DNA of 64,000 nt from Phytophthora quininea (GCA_011947345.1 JAAVTG010000670.1:372001-436000); one strand, 5' to 3'. Shown: positions 49,677 to 61,932, counted from the stretch's first letter. Numbers and translations: made by a program. Notes: generated by a model from the sequence alone, not told the origin.

Positions 49677-50002
49677 ACGCACGATTTTGCTTTAGATTTT
49701 TTACAACAACAACTACCGACGAATAATGTACATGTAATTCTATAAACGATCGATCAATGGCATGAAATGCACCGATGTTTGTAGCCAGCGACGAAGTGAG
49801 GAAAAAAAACCGGATCAGCATCAGTCGCGACTATTCTCTTTAGACGCGAAGGTAGAATGCCACGGTAGGAATATCTACGTGGAACGGATATTAGCGTTCA
49901 CCGAGCAATCGGAAGTAACTCAATATATCATAACAATAACAGAAATGGATAGGAAAGAACGATATCTGGTTTACGATCTCTTACTCGCGCTGGCTAGCTA
50001 GG

Positions 50003-53000
50003 AACATCGGTGCATTTCATGGCATTAATCGATCGTTTGACCAGAATTACATGTATTCGTCGGTAGTTGTTGTTGTAAAAAATCTAAAGCAAAATCGTGC
50101 GTCTAGCACACCTCCACGATCGAGGAGTACTCTTTCGGCGCTCGTGGCGCTTCATGATCTTCACCGCTGCCACCGCGACGATCGCGATTCCAGCCACGAC
50201 GCCCACCAAGCTCAAGACCACCACGTACGGACTAGACGCGGAGGCTGAAAGACGCTGCTGCTCGTTCAACGCTGCGGGTCGGTGCGGGTTGCTCAAAACC
50301 GCCGGCCGAGGCTCGTCGATCGTGTTCAGCAGGTGCGCGGCACCGCCGTAATCGCACGTGGCCCCGGACTCACGGTGCGCGTGCCAGTGCTCGTTGAAGG
50401 CCCAGTCGCACTGCTCCTCCAGCGTCTGGAACTTGATCGAGATGTCGGTGCAGTCGACGCCGTCGCCGCAGGCGTAGTCCAGGCCGCGCGCCAAATCCAG
50501 CGGCTGCACGCCGCGCTTGGCGGCGCACAGGAACTCGCCGCGGTCCTCCTGGCTGCAGGCCGAGAAGACCTCCTCCTCGTGGTAGGCCGACACGTTCTTG
50601 GGGAAGACGCCCTGGCGCACCAGCTCCAGGAAGTTCCAGCGCGAGCCCAGCTCCGTCTTGAAGTTCCAGAAGTACCAGCCGTGGCCCATGGCGAACGCGT
50701 TGAGCTTCTTCAGGTTCAGGTTGCGCGCGAACGCGACGTCGTCGTCCTGGCCGAACGCCGTGTTGCTCGTCACGGGGCACTTGCCGAAAGCCGGGCCCGA
50801 CTGGCCGGTGCCGTACGGCCCTGGATCGGCTTGGTCACGTCCAGCGGCGTGCCCGGGAAGCCTTCGCCCAGGTACGAGCTCTGCACGGGGCAGTCCACCA
50901 TGCGGCACTGCGTGTTGGGGAAACCCGGCAGGTTGTCGTTGAAGCCGTTGAGCCACATCGCGCAGTTGTCGGTGCCCAACGACCACTCGCCCACGATCAC
51001 CGGCATGTGGTTCTCCATGTCGGCGATCGGGTACTTTGCTGGCACGCGTTCGAGAAGTAGTCGGAGCGCGTGCCCGGCGACATCCACGCCTGGTAGATGT
51101 GCGTGTCCAGCGCGATGTCGGGGCACCCCACCATGAACTGCGACCAGTACTGCACGCCGAAGCGGAACGAGTCGTGGATGACGAACTTCCAGTGCGGCGC
51201 GCGGGCCTTGACGCGCTTGTACGCCTTCCAGTAGTACTGCTTGAGCAGCTCCATGGGCGTTAGCTCCCACGGCTCGTTGGCCGGCTCGAGACCCACCACG
51301 GCCGGGTGCTTCGCGTACCGCTCCACGATCGCCACCACTGTGTCCAGCGAGTGCACCAGGTGCTCGTAGTTGACCGACGTGTAGGTGCCGGTCTCGGCGT
51401 CGAACTCGCCGGCCCATTCGGCCGTCCGCACCGCCCAGTGCTCGAACGTGGTCGCCCCCACCGGGTGCGAGCTCATCGTGGACGTCCACTTGACCGTCGA
51501 CGATTTGCCGCTGTTGTCGAAGCCGTTCTGCGAGCCCACGAGGCCGTGGATGTCCAGCAGCAGCTCGATGTCGTACTTTTGCGCCAGGTCGGCCACGCGG
51601 TCCAGCGCCTCCACGGCGCCGTCGGTGCAGCCCACGTACGGCTCGTACGGCCGGAACATCCAATCGCCCACGGGCACGCGCAGCGAGTTGACGCCAGCCT
51701 GCGCCATCTCGCGGATGTCGTCCTCGGTGACCCACGAGGCGTAGTGGCGGCGGAGCTGGCGGTTGGCCTCGTGCTTGCCCAGCGCCGTGCAGAACGTGTG
51801 CGTGTCCATGGCGGTCTTCTCGGGCGCCCGGTCGCCGTAGCGCTCCTGCGTGCCCAGGAACTGGTAGAAGAGCGTGGGGTGATCCACGGCTCGAGCACGA
51901 GCCAGCCGCCCAGGTTGGCTCCGCGCACCTGCTTGTCGAACGGCCGCGCGTGCAGGTCGCTGGAGCACGTCATGTTGTCGTCGTTGGTGCGGAAGTCGGC
52001 GAAGAAGCCCACGAACGCCGGGTCCTCCTCGTTCTCCCAGACCCACTTGGCGCTCTTGTGGGTGGCAACGTTGTTGTTGTTGTTGTGGTGGTGGTGGTGT
52101 CGACGGTTGGGTTGGCGGTGGCAGCGGTGGCGGCGCCAAGTGCTGTCGCCACAGCGGCAGCCTGCAGGAACTCGTGCATCTTCATCGGTGGGGACTCGTT
52201 GCCGCCAAGACGCAAGTTTGGAAGTGAACCGGATGCGATCCGAGCGCTGCGTGGGCCCGAGACGAGTGACAAGTTCAGGAGCGGATCCTGCAGACCGAAA
52301 CGGCCGCGATCGCCGATCATCGTTTCACAGCTTCGACTTGGAGGAGCTGCCGCATCGGGTGCTTCCCGTCGCTGCAGCCGGTAAAGAGACCTTCTCCTAC
52401 GGGCCCGGTCGAATCAACCGCCGAGCGAAACTTTTCCTCTCGATGGGAGTCGGCAGCAATCGAGGTGTCTTTGTAGGCCTGTCCCCTTGGGGAGGATGCC
52501 CCCTTGCTCAGCGAATCGCCGCTCCAAGCGGAACGGGCCATCTGGCGGGAACAGCCTCGGCGCTCGAAAACATTTGCTCCACGCATGCAGGATATGCCTC
52601 GGTGCAGTACTAGTATCACGTTGAAGAGCTCTGTATCCATGTAGAAGTTGCAGCCGATTGTGCGGGCTAGCAAGAATTTCGGACCAAAGTTCGGCTGGGA
52701 CCCACGCGAAGTGGCTGCGGCAGCTGTGAGCGTCGATTTTACTATTGAGCGCCGATCGCGGTGCTGCATGGTATGGCGCCGCCATGTTGACCATGGTGTC
52801 CTCATCTCTCGGGTGGCGGAACAACCGGTCCGAATGCGGTCGAGACAAGACCCGAGCGGAACTTCACAGCGGAGCTTCGCCGTGGATTTGCCGGTTCTTC
52901 GCGGTGCGGTTTTGCATTGCGAGTAAATTTTCAGGCGATCGCTGAGCTAGTCATGCCGGCAATGGAGGTCGGCAGCGCAGCGTTCACTTGCTGTCGACAT

Positions 53001-53166
53001 CAACCGGCGTCGTCCTGGCGCGCAATTGCGCTGTGCTGAGAAATCCTCGCTGCGGTTAACGGTTCATGCGCCACAGGACAAGGTGCCACGCTGCAGGTGA
53101 AACGCATCGGCCTCGGTCCATGGATAACGGTTTTGGCGACTAGCACAGCTCCTTGTAGGTTTCACC
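50003..53166 (-). repeat. right arm of 3.2-kb inverted duplication
   Basis: Partner of 46609-49779. The right end (53166) lies 264 bp from the stop codon of the large channel gene. The arm includes the same short piece that follows the degenerate coiled-coil gene on the left. Confidence 0.93.
50103..52195 (-). CDS. GH5 exo-1,3-beta-glucanase with C-terminal membrane anchor, copy 2
   Basis: Inverted twin of the gene at 47592-49676, with the same signal peptide, NEP and GEWS catalytic motifs and terminal helix. It shares the CCCC and AAA frame breaks with copy 1, but is intact at MSPGTRSDYF where copy 1 loses a base. It has its own losses in the QGPYGTG region (near 50819) and near 50132 (AAA for AAAA before EYSSIVEVC). 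It also has YHEEEV where copy 1 has YHEDEEV, an in-frame difference. The second residue block is MKMHEF instead of MKMHGF. Start ATG at 52193-52195. Confidence 0.9.
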
Positions 53167-53429
53167 GGCGATCCATGTTGCCAACATGATGTTGCTATTG
53201 CGCCGGCAATGGTAGCTTTGTGCTGACGCCTCGATTCGAGGCTCATGCCGCTCTTCAGGATCTACGCAACTAAATATTAGCAATATATTCCATCGCCATT
53301 AGCTGTAGAGGCCCAGAGGGTCCTGGTCGTGGCTCTCGATCTGCAGCAACGGGGCCTCGTAGTGATAATGAACAAAATCATCCTCCATTTCGTCGCCCGC
53401 GTTGATCTCAATGGGGACGATCGCCAACG
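52196..53429. other. GH5 copy 2 upstream region and 3' flank of the channel gene
   Basis: Up to 53166 this mirrors 46609-47591. From 53167 to 53429 the sequence is unique and carries no supported gene. GH5 copy 2 and the channel gene run in the same direction on the minus strand; the channel gene ends upstream of the GH5 promoter. Confidence 0.5.
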
Positions 53430-56400
53430 TCAATGAGGACCGTTTTCTGCGAGACCGTCGTCGTTCCCTCGCTGCTTTTGAATGTGTTTGCAGCCCCCGA
53501 TTCGAGCTTTCAGGACGAGGTCTTTGGCCTCCAGAGCACTCACTTCCTGCAATTGCGCCAACATCTCCATCGTCGACGTGTAAACGAACGAGTTCGGCAG
53601 TTCCATCTCAATTCCGTCACTGTCTCCGTGTCTTTTCAAGTCATTCCCCATTACACTATGGTCGAACGACGCTGCAGCCTGAGCGGTCCACGCAGCCTTG
53701 TTGCGAGAGCGGTACTCTGGAAATTCGCGGAGAAGGCGTTCGTACGGTTCGTGGTCGAGACGATAGAGCTCTGTGAAGGTCTGTGCAATACACGTCTCCA
53801 GTCGCGAGATCCCGTACAGCAGCGACAACTCGCCAAAGAATTCTCCTCGCTCGCGTGGACTTTCGGTCGCTTCCAGTTTGACCAGGACACGACCCTGAGC
53901 AATGAAATACATGCAACGGTCGACGTCGCCAGCCTCGACAACGGACTCGCCTTCGGAGCACACGACATACCGCAGGCAGACCAACAACGCGCGGAGAAAT
54001 GGCTCGCCCAAGCTACGAAAGACTTCGACGCGAACCACAAAGTCTTGCAGCGTTGCCAGCACGACGTCCTCGTAAAGGGCTTGCGAGACGCCGTTGATGA
54101 CGGCAAAGTCGCTCTCGCCGCGGGACCGATGCCACATGTGTCCATAGTAAGCCTTAATTTGTCGCTTGAGTGGCTTGGGGAGTTCGTGCTGCTCCAAGTA
54201 CAATTGCAGCTCCATCAACTGCTGCTCAAAGCGAGCTTCCCGACGTGTATTTGAATCTAACAACTCCCTTGGGCACCAACAAGAGCCCCGTAGATGTAAA
54301 TGGCCCAGAGAGTGATCCCAATCTCGACTAGCAGTTCTATATTGTTCATGGACAAGATGTCACCGTAAAACAGCGTAGTGATGCATTCCATCGAGAAGTA
54401 CAAGGACCGCAGGTATTTCCTCCCAAGCGAGACGTGTTCGAGAAAGTCATTGGGCACTTCTGCAGGTCCGATAAAAGTAAGCATACCGGAAGTTGACAGC
54501 CACGAGACGCCAAATTGACGCAATCCGTAGGCGCTCGCAGCAAACCAAATGCAAGCGATGAAATGGCCCATCGCGAGGTACGACGCCAAGGCACGCAGAA
54601 AGGAAATCAGAGACTCGCTCATGTCCACGTTGCAGTCGTAAACGACATACTGGAGCAGCTCCTCTACCAGATGATCGACTCGCCAAACAAAAAGAAGTCG
54701 ATTGACCCGCAAAACCATCGCGTTGTCCACCCGTTCGAGTTGATAACGGGCTCCTGTTCAATCGATACACGACCAAGTAGCAGCAACTCCAGAGGCAGGA
54801 TGGCCAAGATGTCCAACTTCAGTCCTGGGCTTGCAGTGAAAATATTTAAGAGCCTTTGCCTTCTTGAGTGTGACGCAGCCTCGCTGCTATGACTTGCAAC
54901 ACGAATTTTGTACACAATATCGATAAAGCATAGCACGTCAAGGAAGCCTTCAAACCCCGCCCACTTGTTTAAATTGCTGTTGTGCAGATCGATGAGTTCG
55001 TGTGCAAAACACACCTTGAAAGGTGTGACGATTACATAGTACAGGGCCACCACGAGCATCGTCGCGCTCCACAGTTTGCCAAGCCGCTTCAGAAGTTTGA
55101 TAAATGTTTTAACTTTCTTGTCGTTCAGCTTTAGATCTTGTCCGAGTAGCCTGAGAGTCCCCGTTTCAAGCTTACCGGAAGACGTTTTCGACCCCGAACG
55201 ACGAAAGCTTCCCATGATGCTCGAACTAGATCGCTGGAAAGAAGAGCGAAGAGCTCCAAACTTGCTTCTCCCATCGAGCTGATTCCAATCGTGGTATCGT
55301 TGATACAAGCCGATTTGGGCTTCGTACTTCGGCCGCTGACAGCGCTGTAAGGTTTCAAAATCAATGTCAGCACCGCCTGCGAGTCGCGTATCCGTGAGGG
55401 CTTTATTTTCCAGCTCGTCGTGCATATTGTCGAAGAATTTATCCCCAAATATTGGTAAAGAGCGGCAACGTCTCATTCCCATTGTTTCTGGTTCTATGGC
55501 AGTCTTTGTCTTGGATGTCAGCACTGCATTGACGAGCTGTTTGGTGATCACTGACCTACGGCGCTCGTAAATCGGCGCTTACTTTTAGAGGACTTTTTCC
55601 CAATATTACTTGCACGGGTTTGTAAGGGAAGTAGAAGGCCCGGTTTATTGACTCTGGCCTGCTGCTTCAGACTCGTTTTCCGTGGATTTCTCGCCATGAG
55701 ATCAGACCCTCGTTTTTGCTTACCAAGTTCGCCCAGACGGACCGCCTGCATTCGCTCCAAGTGTACCGATTTCTTTCGCATCAGATTGATCTTAGGTTGC
55801 AGTCGACCTGACGAAGCGTTTGATTGTGTCAGAGTGTGAGGAATCAGTGCTTGGAGCATTTTGTGCACGTTATGCTGCAGGAGTGTCATCAAGCGGAAGC
55901 GCTGCCAGCACTCGTTCTCCAGTCGACGTAGATACTCGTCCTTAAAAGTTACACGCAGGTGTTTGCTGATTGGGTTCACGTCCAGGATAAATTGGTGCAA
56001 CCCGATGTCTTTTGTTGAGCTCTGGCTGGGCGAGGTGACTGCATTTTCACGAATGTTTACACGCTTTTTGGCGCTCGTAACTGCATTTTGACATTTCGGG
56101 TCATGCTTGTCACGATGCTTTTCCTGGACAGCGCCGCTGTCACCTGAGCGGCTTGGTATTGCTGAGTGAAGTAGTCAGCTTTGGCAAGAAGAAAGTTTGC
56201 CTTGCTATCCAGCATGACCGATTCAGGTGTGGGGATTGACCCTAACGCCGATTGTGGTGATTTCGAGACCGCACGGAAGTTTATCGAGTTGCTACTCGAA
56301 ACATCCAGTACTGGCGGGACTGATTTCGTTTCTTGACGTGATAAAAGTTGGCGCTTGACCTTGTTGGCAATACGCAAACTCTGCCGCTGGTAGCGCTGAA

Positions 56401-59400
56401 TACGATTGTTAACCCAGTCAACTATGGAATGCAGCGCGTACTTCTGTTCCTGGTTGTCTGACGGATCTCCACCGGGTGTCCACAACTCCTCCCAATCGCG
56501 CTTTGATATGCGAAGAACTTCGCAGCTTGAGATTGCGCGGACTGTGACAAGACGCCGTTGGTTTGGAAGGAAGAACGCAACTTCGCCTAGTAGAGCTCCC
56601 TCCAGGATCACTGCAACGCTTGCCACACATTTTGACCAGAAAGCTGCCGCTACTCCTTTGCGCAATGCGCAGAGATGGTTTCCGGTGGTTCCTTCGAGCA
56701 AAACGTCATCGCCGGGAATGAAGAGCTCAGCATGCAATCGCAAAGCTAGATTGTTTATCTGAGACGTAGACAAAAAGGGTCTGATGGGAAGGCGAGCAAG
56801 TGAACAGCCATAGATCTCCATCGTGAGTTTCAGTCGTAGGTTTGCTGACAACTCATGCACGAGGTGGTTCAAGCCACGGCCTTGGGTTCTTTCAAACTGA
56901 GCGTGGAAGAAAAACTCGACGCGTTCCCGTAGAACCTCCGGTATATCGTGCGACGTAGCGAATGTGTCAAATGCTGTGACTCGGTTCTTGTACTTCTTCG
57001 TTTCCTTACCAAAATCCAAGATGAGCTCTGAAATCTCACCGACGATATATCCCATCGCGAACGTACAAGCTAAACAGGTTAGCACAGCCCACAGTGTTCC
57101 AGCCACACTACGGGGACGATTTCACTCGACCCGACGAGTAGTAATGTCGTAATGGCCCAGTAAAACGTCTTGGCGTAGAGAATCGGTAATGTATGCTGAT
57201 ACGCATGCAGTAGATGGTCATTTTGAAGCCAGCAATTGTCATTGTCAACGCATTCATCATCAGAAATCCACACAAAGATGCAACCAACGAAATGAGCCAC
57301 GAGAACGAGAATAATCACCAGCTTTGCAGGGCCGAGAACAGCAGACACATTCCGAGATGCGAAGTGCTGCTGCACTTGCACGATCACTTCGTCTAGATAG
57401 ACCCACAACTCAAGACAGCGAATCAGTCGAGGCATTCGACAGAGGTTAACGATGAGAGAATCGCTCCTTGTCGGCACATAGAGTGGCAACGACGCAAGCA
57501 GGTCCCATTTAAACTCAGTGCGACGATAAACTTTGTCTACGTAAGAACGATGGATCAGATTGTCAAAGCCAACTTCTGGGGAGCCAAAATAATACAATCG
57601 AAGATAAATGTCCACTGCAATGTAAAAGTCACCGCACAGATCGGTGACCCACACTGCTGTGTTGAGACTGCTGGAGAAGTGCAGGTGGGAGTGGAATCCG
57701 ACACGGAAAACGATGAACAACGCGTTATAGACGTTCCAGAGTGTGATGCCAGTAGTCCAAATGTTCGTGAACATAATGCGCGTAGCGTAAGCATCTCGAG
57801 TTAGAATTTTTGTATTTCCAGCAGCAATATCACGTTGATAGAAAAATGATGGGGTTAGTAGTACATGAGGCTTCAACTTTAAGCATTCCAGATTGCGAGC
57901 AGTGCGTCGAAAGATTTGTTGCTGCTCTGAGCAAATAACGTCTGCTTCTAACCGCATATCCCGTAAATCGTCTTCAAACTTCCTCTGGATGACGCTGAAA
58001 TGCTCTCGAGTCATGACCGAAGCGTGAACGGTCGAAGCAGCAACCAACGTAGCGGAAAAAGAACGACGAAGTAGAAATTCGCAAACTCCGTAGCTGTCCC
58101 CATCGTGAAGCCCAACACCGGTACCTTGCGAGAGCGATAGAACACGTCGACCTTGCTACTTTTTAACAACACAAAAACTCGCGACAAACGTCGCCTTCGA
58201 TGCAAATTGTTTCGCCGTTTTCGTAGCTGCGATGACGGAATTTTCCAGTAACTTCGTCGAGAAAACTCAGACTAGCCGAATCAAACAGAGCAACATTTTT
58301 CGCTGCAGTTGAATGAAGTAATGATGAGATCTGATAGCAGAGTCTGTCGGGAAGATTAGCGAGAAGTTGCGACTCGTAGGCTACTTGCCGTCCAGTAAAG
58401 TGATTATTGTAGAACCTACGAATTTCAGCACTCAATCTTTCGGAAATAGCCATCTTCCCCATGGCTGTATTCAGAGTGTTTAGCAGTTCGAGATGTTGGC
58501 GCCGAGTTGTCATCATGTTAGAGATAATGCTCGACATGGCCCCTACCACGCCAAAATTGATAATGCCGCCCACGAAGATCCAAACTGCGGCAAAATACGT
58601 TTCCGCTGTAGAGAAGGCTACAATATCTCCATAACCTACAGCTGTGAGGGTGGCTACGGCCCAGTACACTGCTCGGACGTACCCAAAGTCGATGTTGTAG
58701 ATGGCAGCTTTGTTTTCGACTGGAAACGACGTCCCCACGTTGATATAGCAATCAAACTTGACCCAAGAGCAGTTCTCAAAATGGGTTGCTTGTCGAAGAC
58801 ATTCGGAAGTGGACAATTCTAGCGAAAGAGCAAGTGAATTGTCGCTGCGGTACGCTTGTGCGGTGTGTGGGATCCAGGCCATCTCAAACCAAACACAGCC
58901 GACAATGTGCAAAAGCAGCGTGACAGCGAGCAGCAGCGAACCGATCAATTGTAGCTTGGAACTGATGCTATAGGATTCACTCAGATCACTCACCAAACTA
59001 GGTAGGAACCGCAGTCGAAGCAGTCGTGGGAATCGTAAAAACCAAAAGTACTCTCTCATAGCGCCACTTTCCAACACCAGTCCGATTGGCAGCCACGCAA
59101 ACACGTCGAGGAAGAAACCATGTTCTCGATAGGCTGCAAAGATCAGGGTGGGGTCCACAATGTTTAGCATGACGATGGGGTCCAAGTAGCCTAGATACCG
59201 TGAACGTAAAATAATATCGACACCGAAAAAGACTTCTACCATAAAACTGCACAGATAGCGAAGTCCAACAACAGGCTCCTTCGTAAATACATGCTCGCCT
59301 TCTGCCATGGCGATGAACACCGTTTGATAGGGAACCTCAAACGCGACGTAAATGGTCCCGGCAAGTCGCAACGTATCCCATAGTGTTCGAAACGACGAGT

Positions 59401-61295
59401 CTGGGTGGCTCCAGTGAACATTAACTTTCGCTCCCGGTCGGTACATCCCGATCGACATTCGGCGACTTGTCTTACGAGTACTATCTGCATCATTTACAGC
59501 TTGACCTAACAACTTCTGGGTCTTGCGCTGCTGCATGTAGTATTTGTCGAGCACGTCATGCATCTGACTGACCACACTTGCTTCCATGCCGCGATAGAAC
59601 TGGGTCACGACTGAATCAAATTTGCTCTTGTCGAGGACGTACAGCTCACAAAACGTTTTGGCTACGATTTTCTCCTCGGATTTTTCAGGGAGAGCAAACA
59701 GATCTCGGCAAAGTAGTCGCCTGCTTGATACTCTTTAAAGAACGTGCTTTTTCGTTTCAAGCTGCCGTTTGCCGACGAAACCATCGCACTGCCGCGAATG
59801 ACGAAGAACATTTGAGTAGTTATCTTCGGTTCGACAATGACGTCTGCTGGTGAATATACGCGGCGTTCAACGACGAGCACGAGCAAATTGATAAACTCAA
59901 TGCTTTCTTTGGCAAGAAAGCAGATTTGCTTCAGCCGACTGGTTTTCAGTGTAGCCACCACTTTTGACTTGAGGTGTTTAGGCAGCATTCGCTGAGCTTC
60001 CTCCCCGTCGAGACTGCGGTGACTACTCCACGAGTAGTTAAAGTAGGCGATCACTCGGCGACGAATTGACCGAGGAATTCCTTTGGAGCGCATATAATCA
60101 CGCGCATTATCTACGTGCGCTGAGTAGGCGGAATACTTGGCATTGCGAAAACGGAAAATAAACAAAAAATTGGCAAGGATGGAAGAGCTGAAGAGTGCCC
60201 TAGGAGCTGCACGAAGATGGCGTAGACCGTCTCCGCATTTGACACCGGCGTGACGTCGCTGTATCCCAGTAGTACCAGTGTTCTCGACGCCCAGTACAGC
60301 GTTCGACCGTATTTCCGCGAGATCGAAGCTCCAATTAGCTGATCCCTGATCACCCAGCTCGTCTCAACATTGGGATTGCACGCATCAAAGGAAATACCGC
60401 ACTGTAAATGTGCAATAAACATATATCCGCAAGCTGCTAAATGACATGACGCAGCACAAAAGGCGATAGTGCGGACAAGACTGTTAAAACCAGCGGATGA
60501 GAGGTGTTGGACCCAGGGTCGATGCGAGTAGATCGAGCTGAGTCGAGAAAAGCACCGGCGGAGTTTGTAGACGCGGCACAGCTTGTTAAATCGGACGAGA
60601 TGAAGCGCGTTGAACTGTCGCGAAACAAGCGGAAAGATTTCCAACGGCAAGAGCGCAACAATTTCCAGCGCCAACTCCCAAGTTCGCCCGAAGTGTTTGT
60701 GTGTGTGCATTCCACTCTCTCCTTCATCGCGTATCTCCAAGGTGCGTCGGATACTCGCCAGTGTCCATTTGGTTTTATCGTGCTTCTGCCCTTCAGCATC
60801 ACGCTTTAATTTAATATCCTTCTCCAATCCATTGATCTCTTCTTCGTACGAGATGGCATTTCTCCACAGACGGTAAACTTTCACAAACTCAACAGCGCCA
60901 GCAATATCTGCAATGACATCCAGCGGGTATAAAACACTAAGCCGCCAAGTCCAGCGATTATAGCCGCTGTCAATTTCACCAAAGGGATCATAGAGAAAGC
61001 CAATCCGGAACGGCACAGAAATGAATAAATACAACAGTATCGAGAGCTTGATAACATCGTTGATCGATTGCCTCGGTGTCCACGAAGTTAGTGCGTACTT
61101 GTTGGCCACAGCAATACGCAAGCGACGTCGAATTCGATCCATTTTTCCTCCAGAACTTTGGCTAGATACCGCCATTTTCATGAATTCATGCTTCGAACGA
61201 GAAACTGGCGACGACCCACTCGAGCTGCCAGCAATCGCCAAAACTTCCGCATCGTCGTCGTCGTAGCCAGCCACGTAAACTTTTCTCAGGGTCAT
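53430..61295 (-). CDS. giant four-repeat voltage-gated-like channel with four cyclic-nucleotide-binding domains
   Basis: Read from ATG 61293-61295 to TGA at 53430, about 2,620 codons hold four channel units, each S1-S6, pore and C-terminal CNBD. Unit 1 (61.3-59.65 kb): S4-like LVRFNKLCRVYKLRR, pore TLVLLGYSDV, CNBD GDYFAEICLL. Unit 2 (59.65-58.0): S4 FLRFPRLLRLRF, pore TLTAVGYGDI, CNBD EGDVCREF then YGVCEFLLRRS. Unit 3 (58.0-56.1): pore TLLLVGSSEI, CNBD LLGEVAFFLPNQRR. A basic linker (56.0-55.5) leads to unit 4: S4 NAMVLRVNRLL, pore TTLFYGDI, CNBD GEFFGELSLL. The unit 1 to 2 junction is one open frame. About nine one-base breaks (near 60199, 59690, 58175, 58100, 57113, 56063, 55578, 54731, 54267) mostly sit in runs and, when bridged, restore expected motifs. 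The layout resembles animal CNGK channels. Splitting into two or more genes remains possible. Confidence 0.8.
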
Positions 61296-61932
61296 ACGAT
61301 CAACACGGCAGTCTCCAACGCCCCCACAAAAATTCTACCGAGAATCATCCGAAAGCAGCAGTTTCAACAATCTAGAAATAGTCGTCATGGACAGCATTGC
61401 CCCGGAAGCTGCCATCCCTGTTGATCGGTACTTTGAAAGATGCAAGCCAAGAACCCTAACAATCTCGCGGCATTCGAACGCCCAGCACTTGGAAGATTGG
61501 TCGTAACGCGGCTGCAGATCCCTTGTGGATCGGCGCGCTGAGCGTTTCTTGGGGAAGATGTCTGCATCGACCGACACTGTGTCAAGGAGGGCATCGTCGT
61601 TAGATACGCTTCAGCTTGCAACGCCTTGCAACAATCCCAGGGCACGGCTCCGAGTGGTTGACTACTAGATCGCCGATTCTACCACTGGCACGGCCCAGTC
61701 ATCTAAGTTAAGCAATTGAAACTCTCTGATGCCGACAAATGCATTAACGAAAAATACAATTAACTACTCCGGGTAAAACTATGCTGGGGTTGGAGAGAAG
61801 CGTATACCCCAGCCCACAGCTGGTCACTACCGGTAATCACCAGTCCGATATTGCTGCTACACACCAATCCTAGTTTGTTTGTATCCGAGAGCTTGGTGTT
61901 CGAGTTGACGACACGCTCTCGATTCCAGTAGC
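61296..61932. other. gap between channel gene and retrotransposon
   Basis: No gene is supported. It should hold the promoter of the minus-strand channel gene. A dispersed repeat lies at 61822-61867. Confidence 0.4.
61822..61867 (+). repeat. dispersed repeat copy 2, also at 31804-31850
   Basis: GGTCACTACCGGTAATCACC followed by AGTCCGATATTGC matches the first copy with a few substitutions. It lies about 65 bp before the retrotransposon remnant. Confidence 0.6.

Larger units (their letters stand above)
46609..49779 (+). repeat. left arm of 3.2-kb inverted duplication
   Basis: Reverse complement of 50003-53166. The match begins at GGTGAAACCTACAAGG on the left and ends at GCACCGATGTT on the right. 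Differences include a few substitutions, a (ACC)n(AAC)n microsatellite, a 3-bp in-frame deletion and single-base run-length changes. Spacer: 49780-50002, 223 bp, no gene. Confidence 0.93.
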
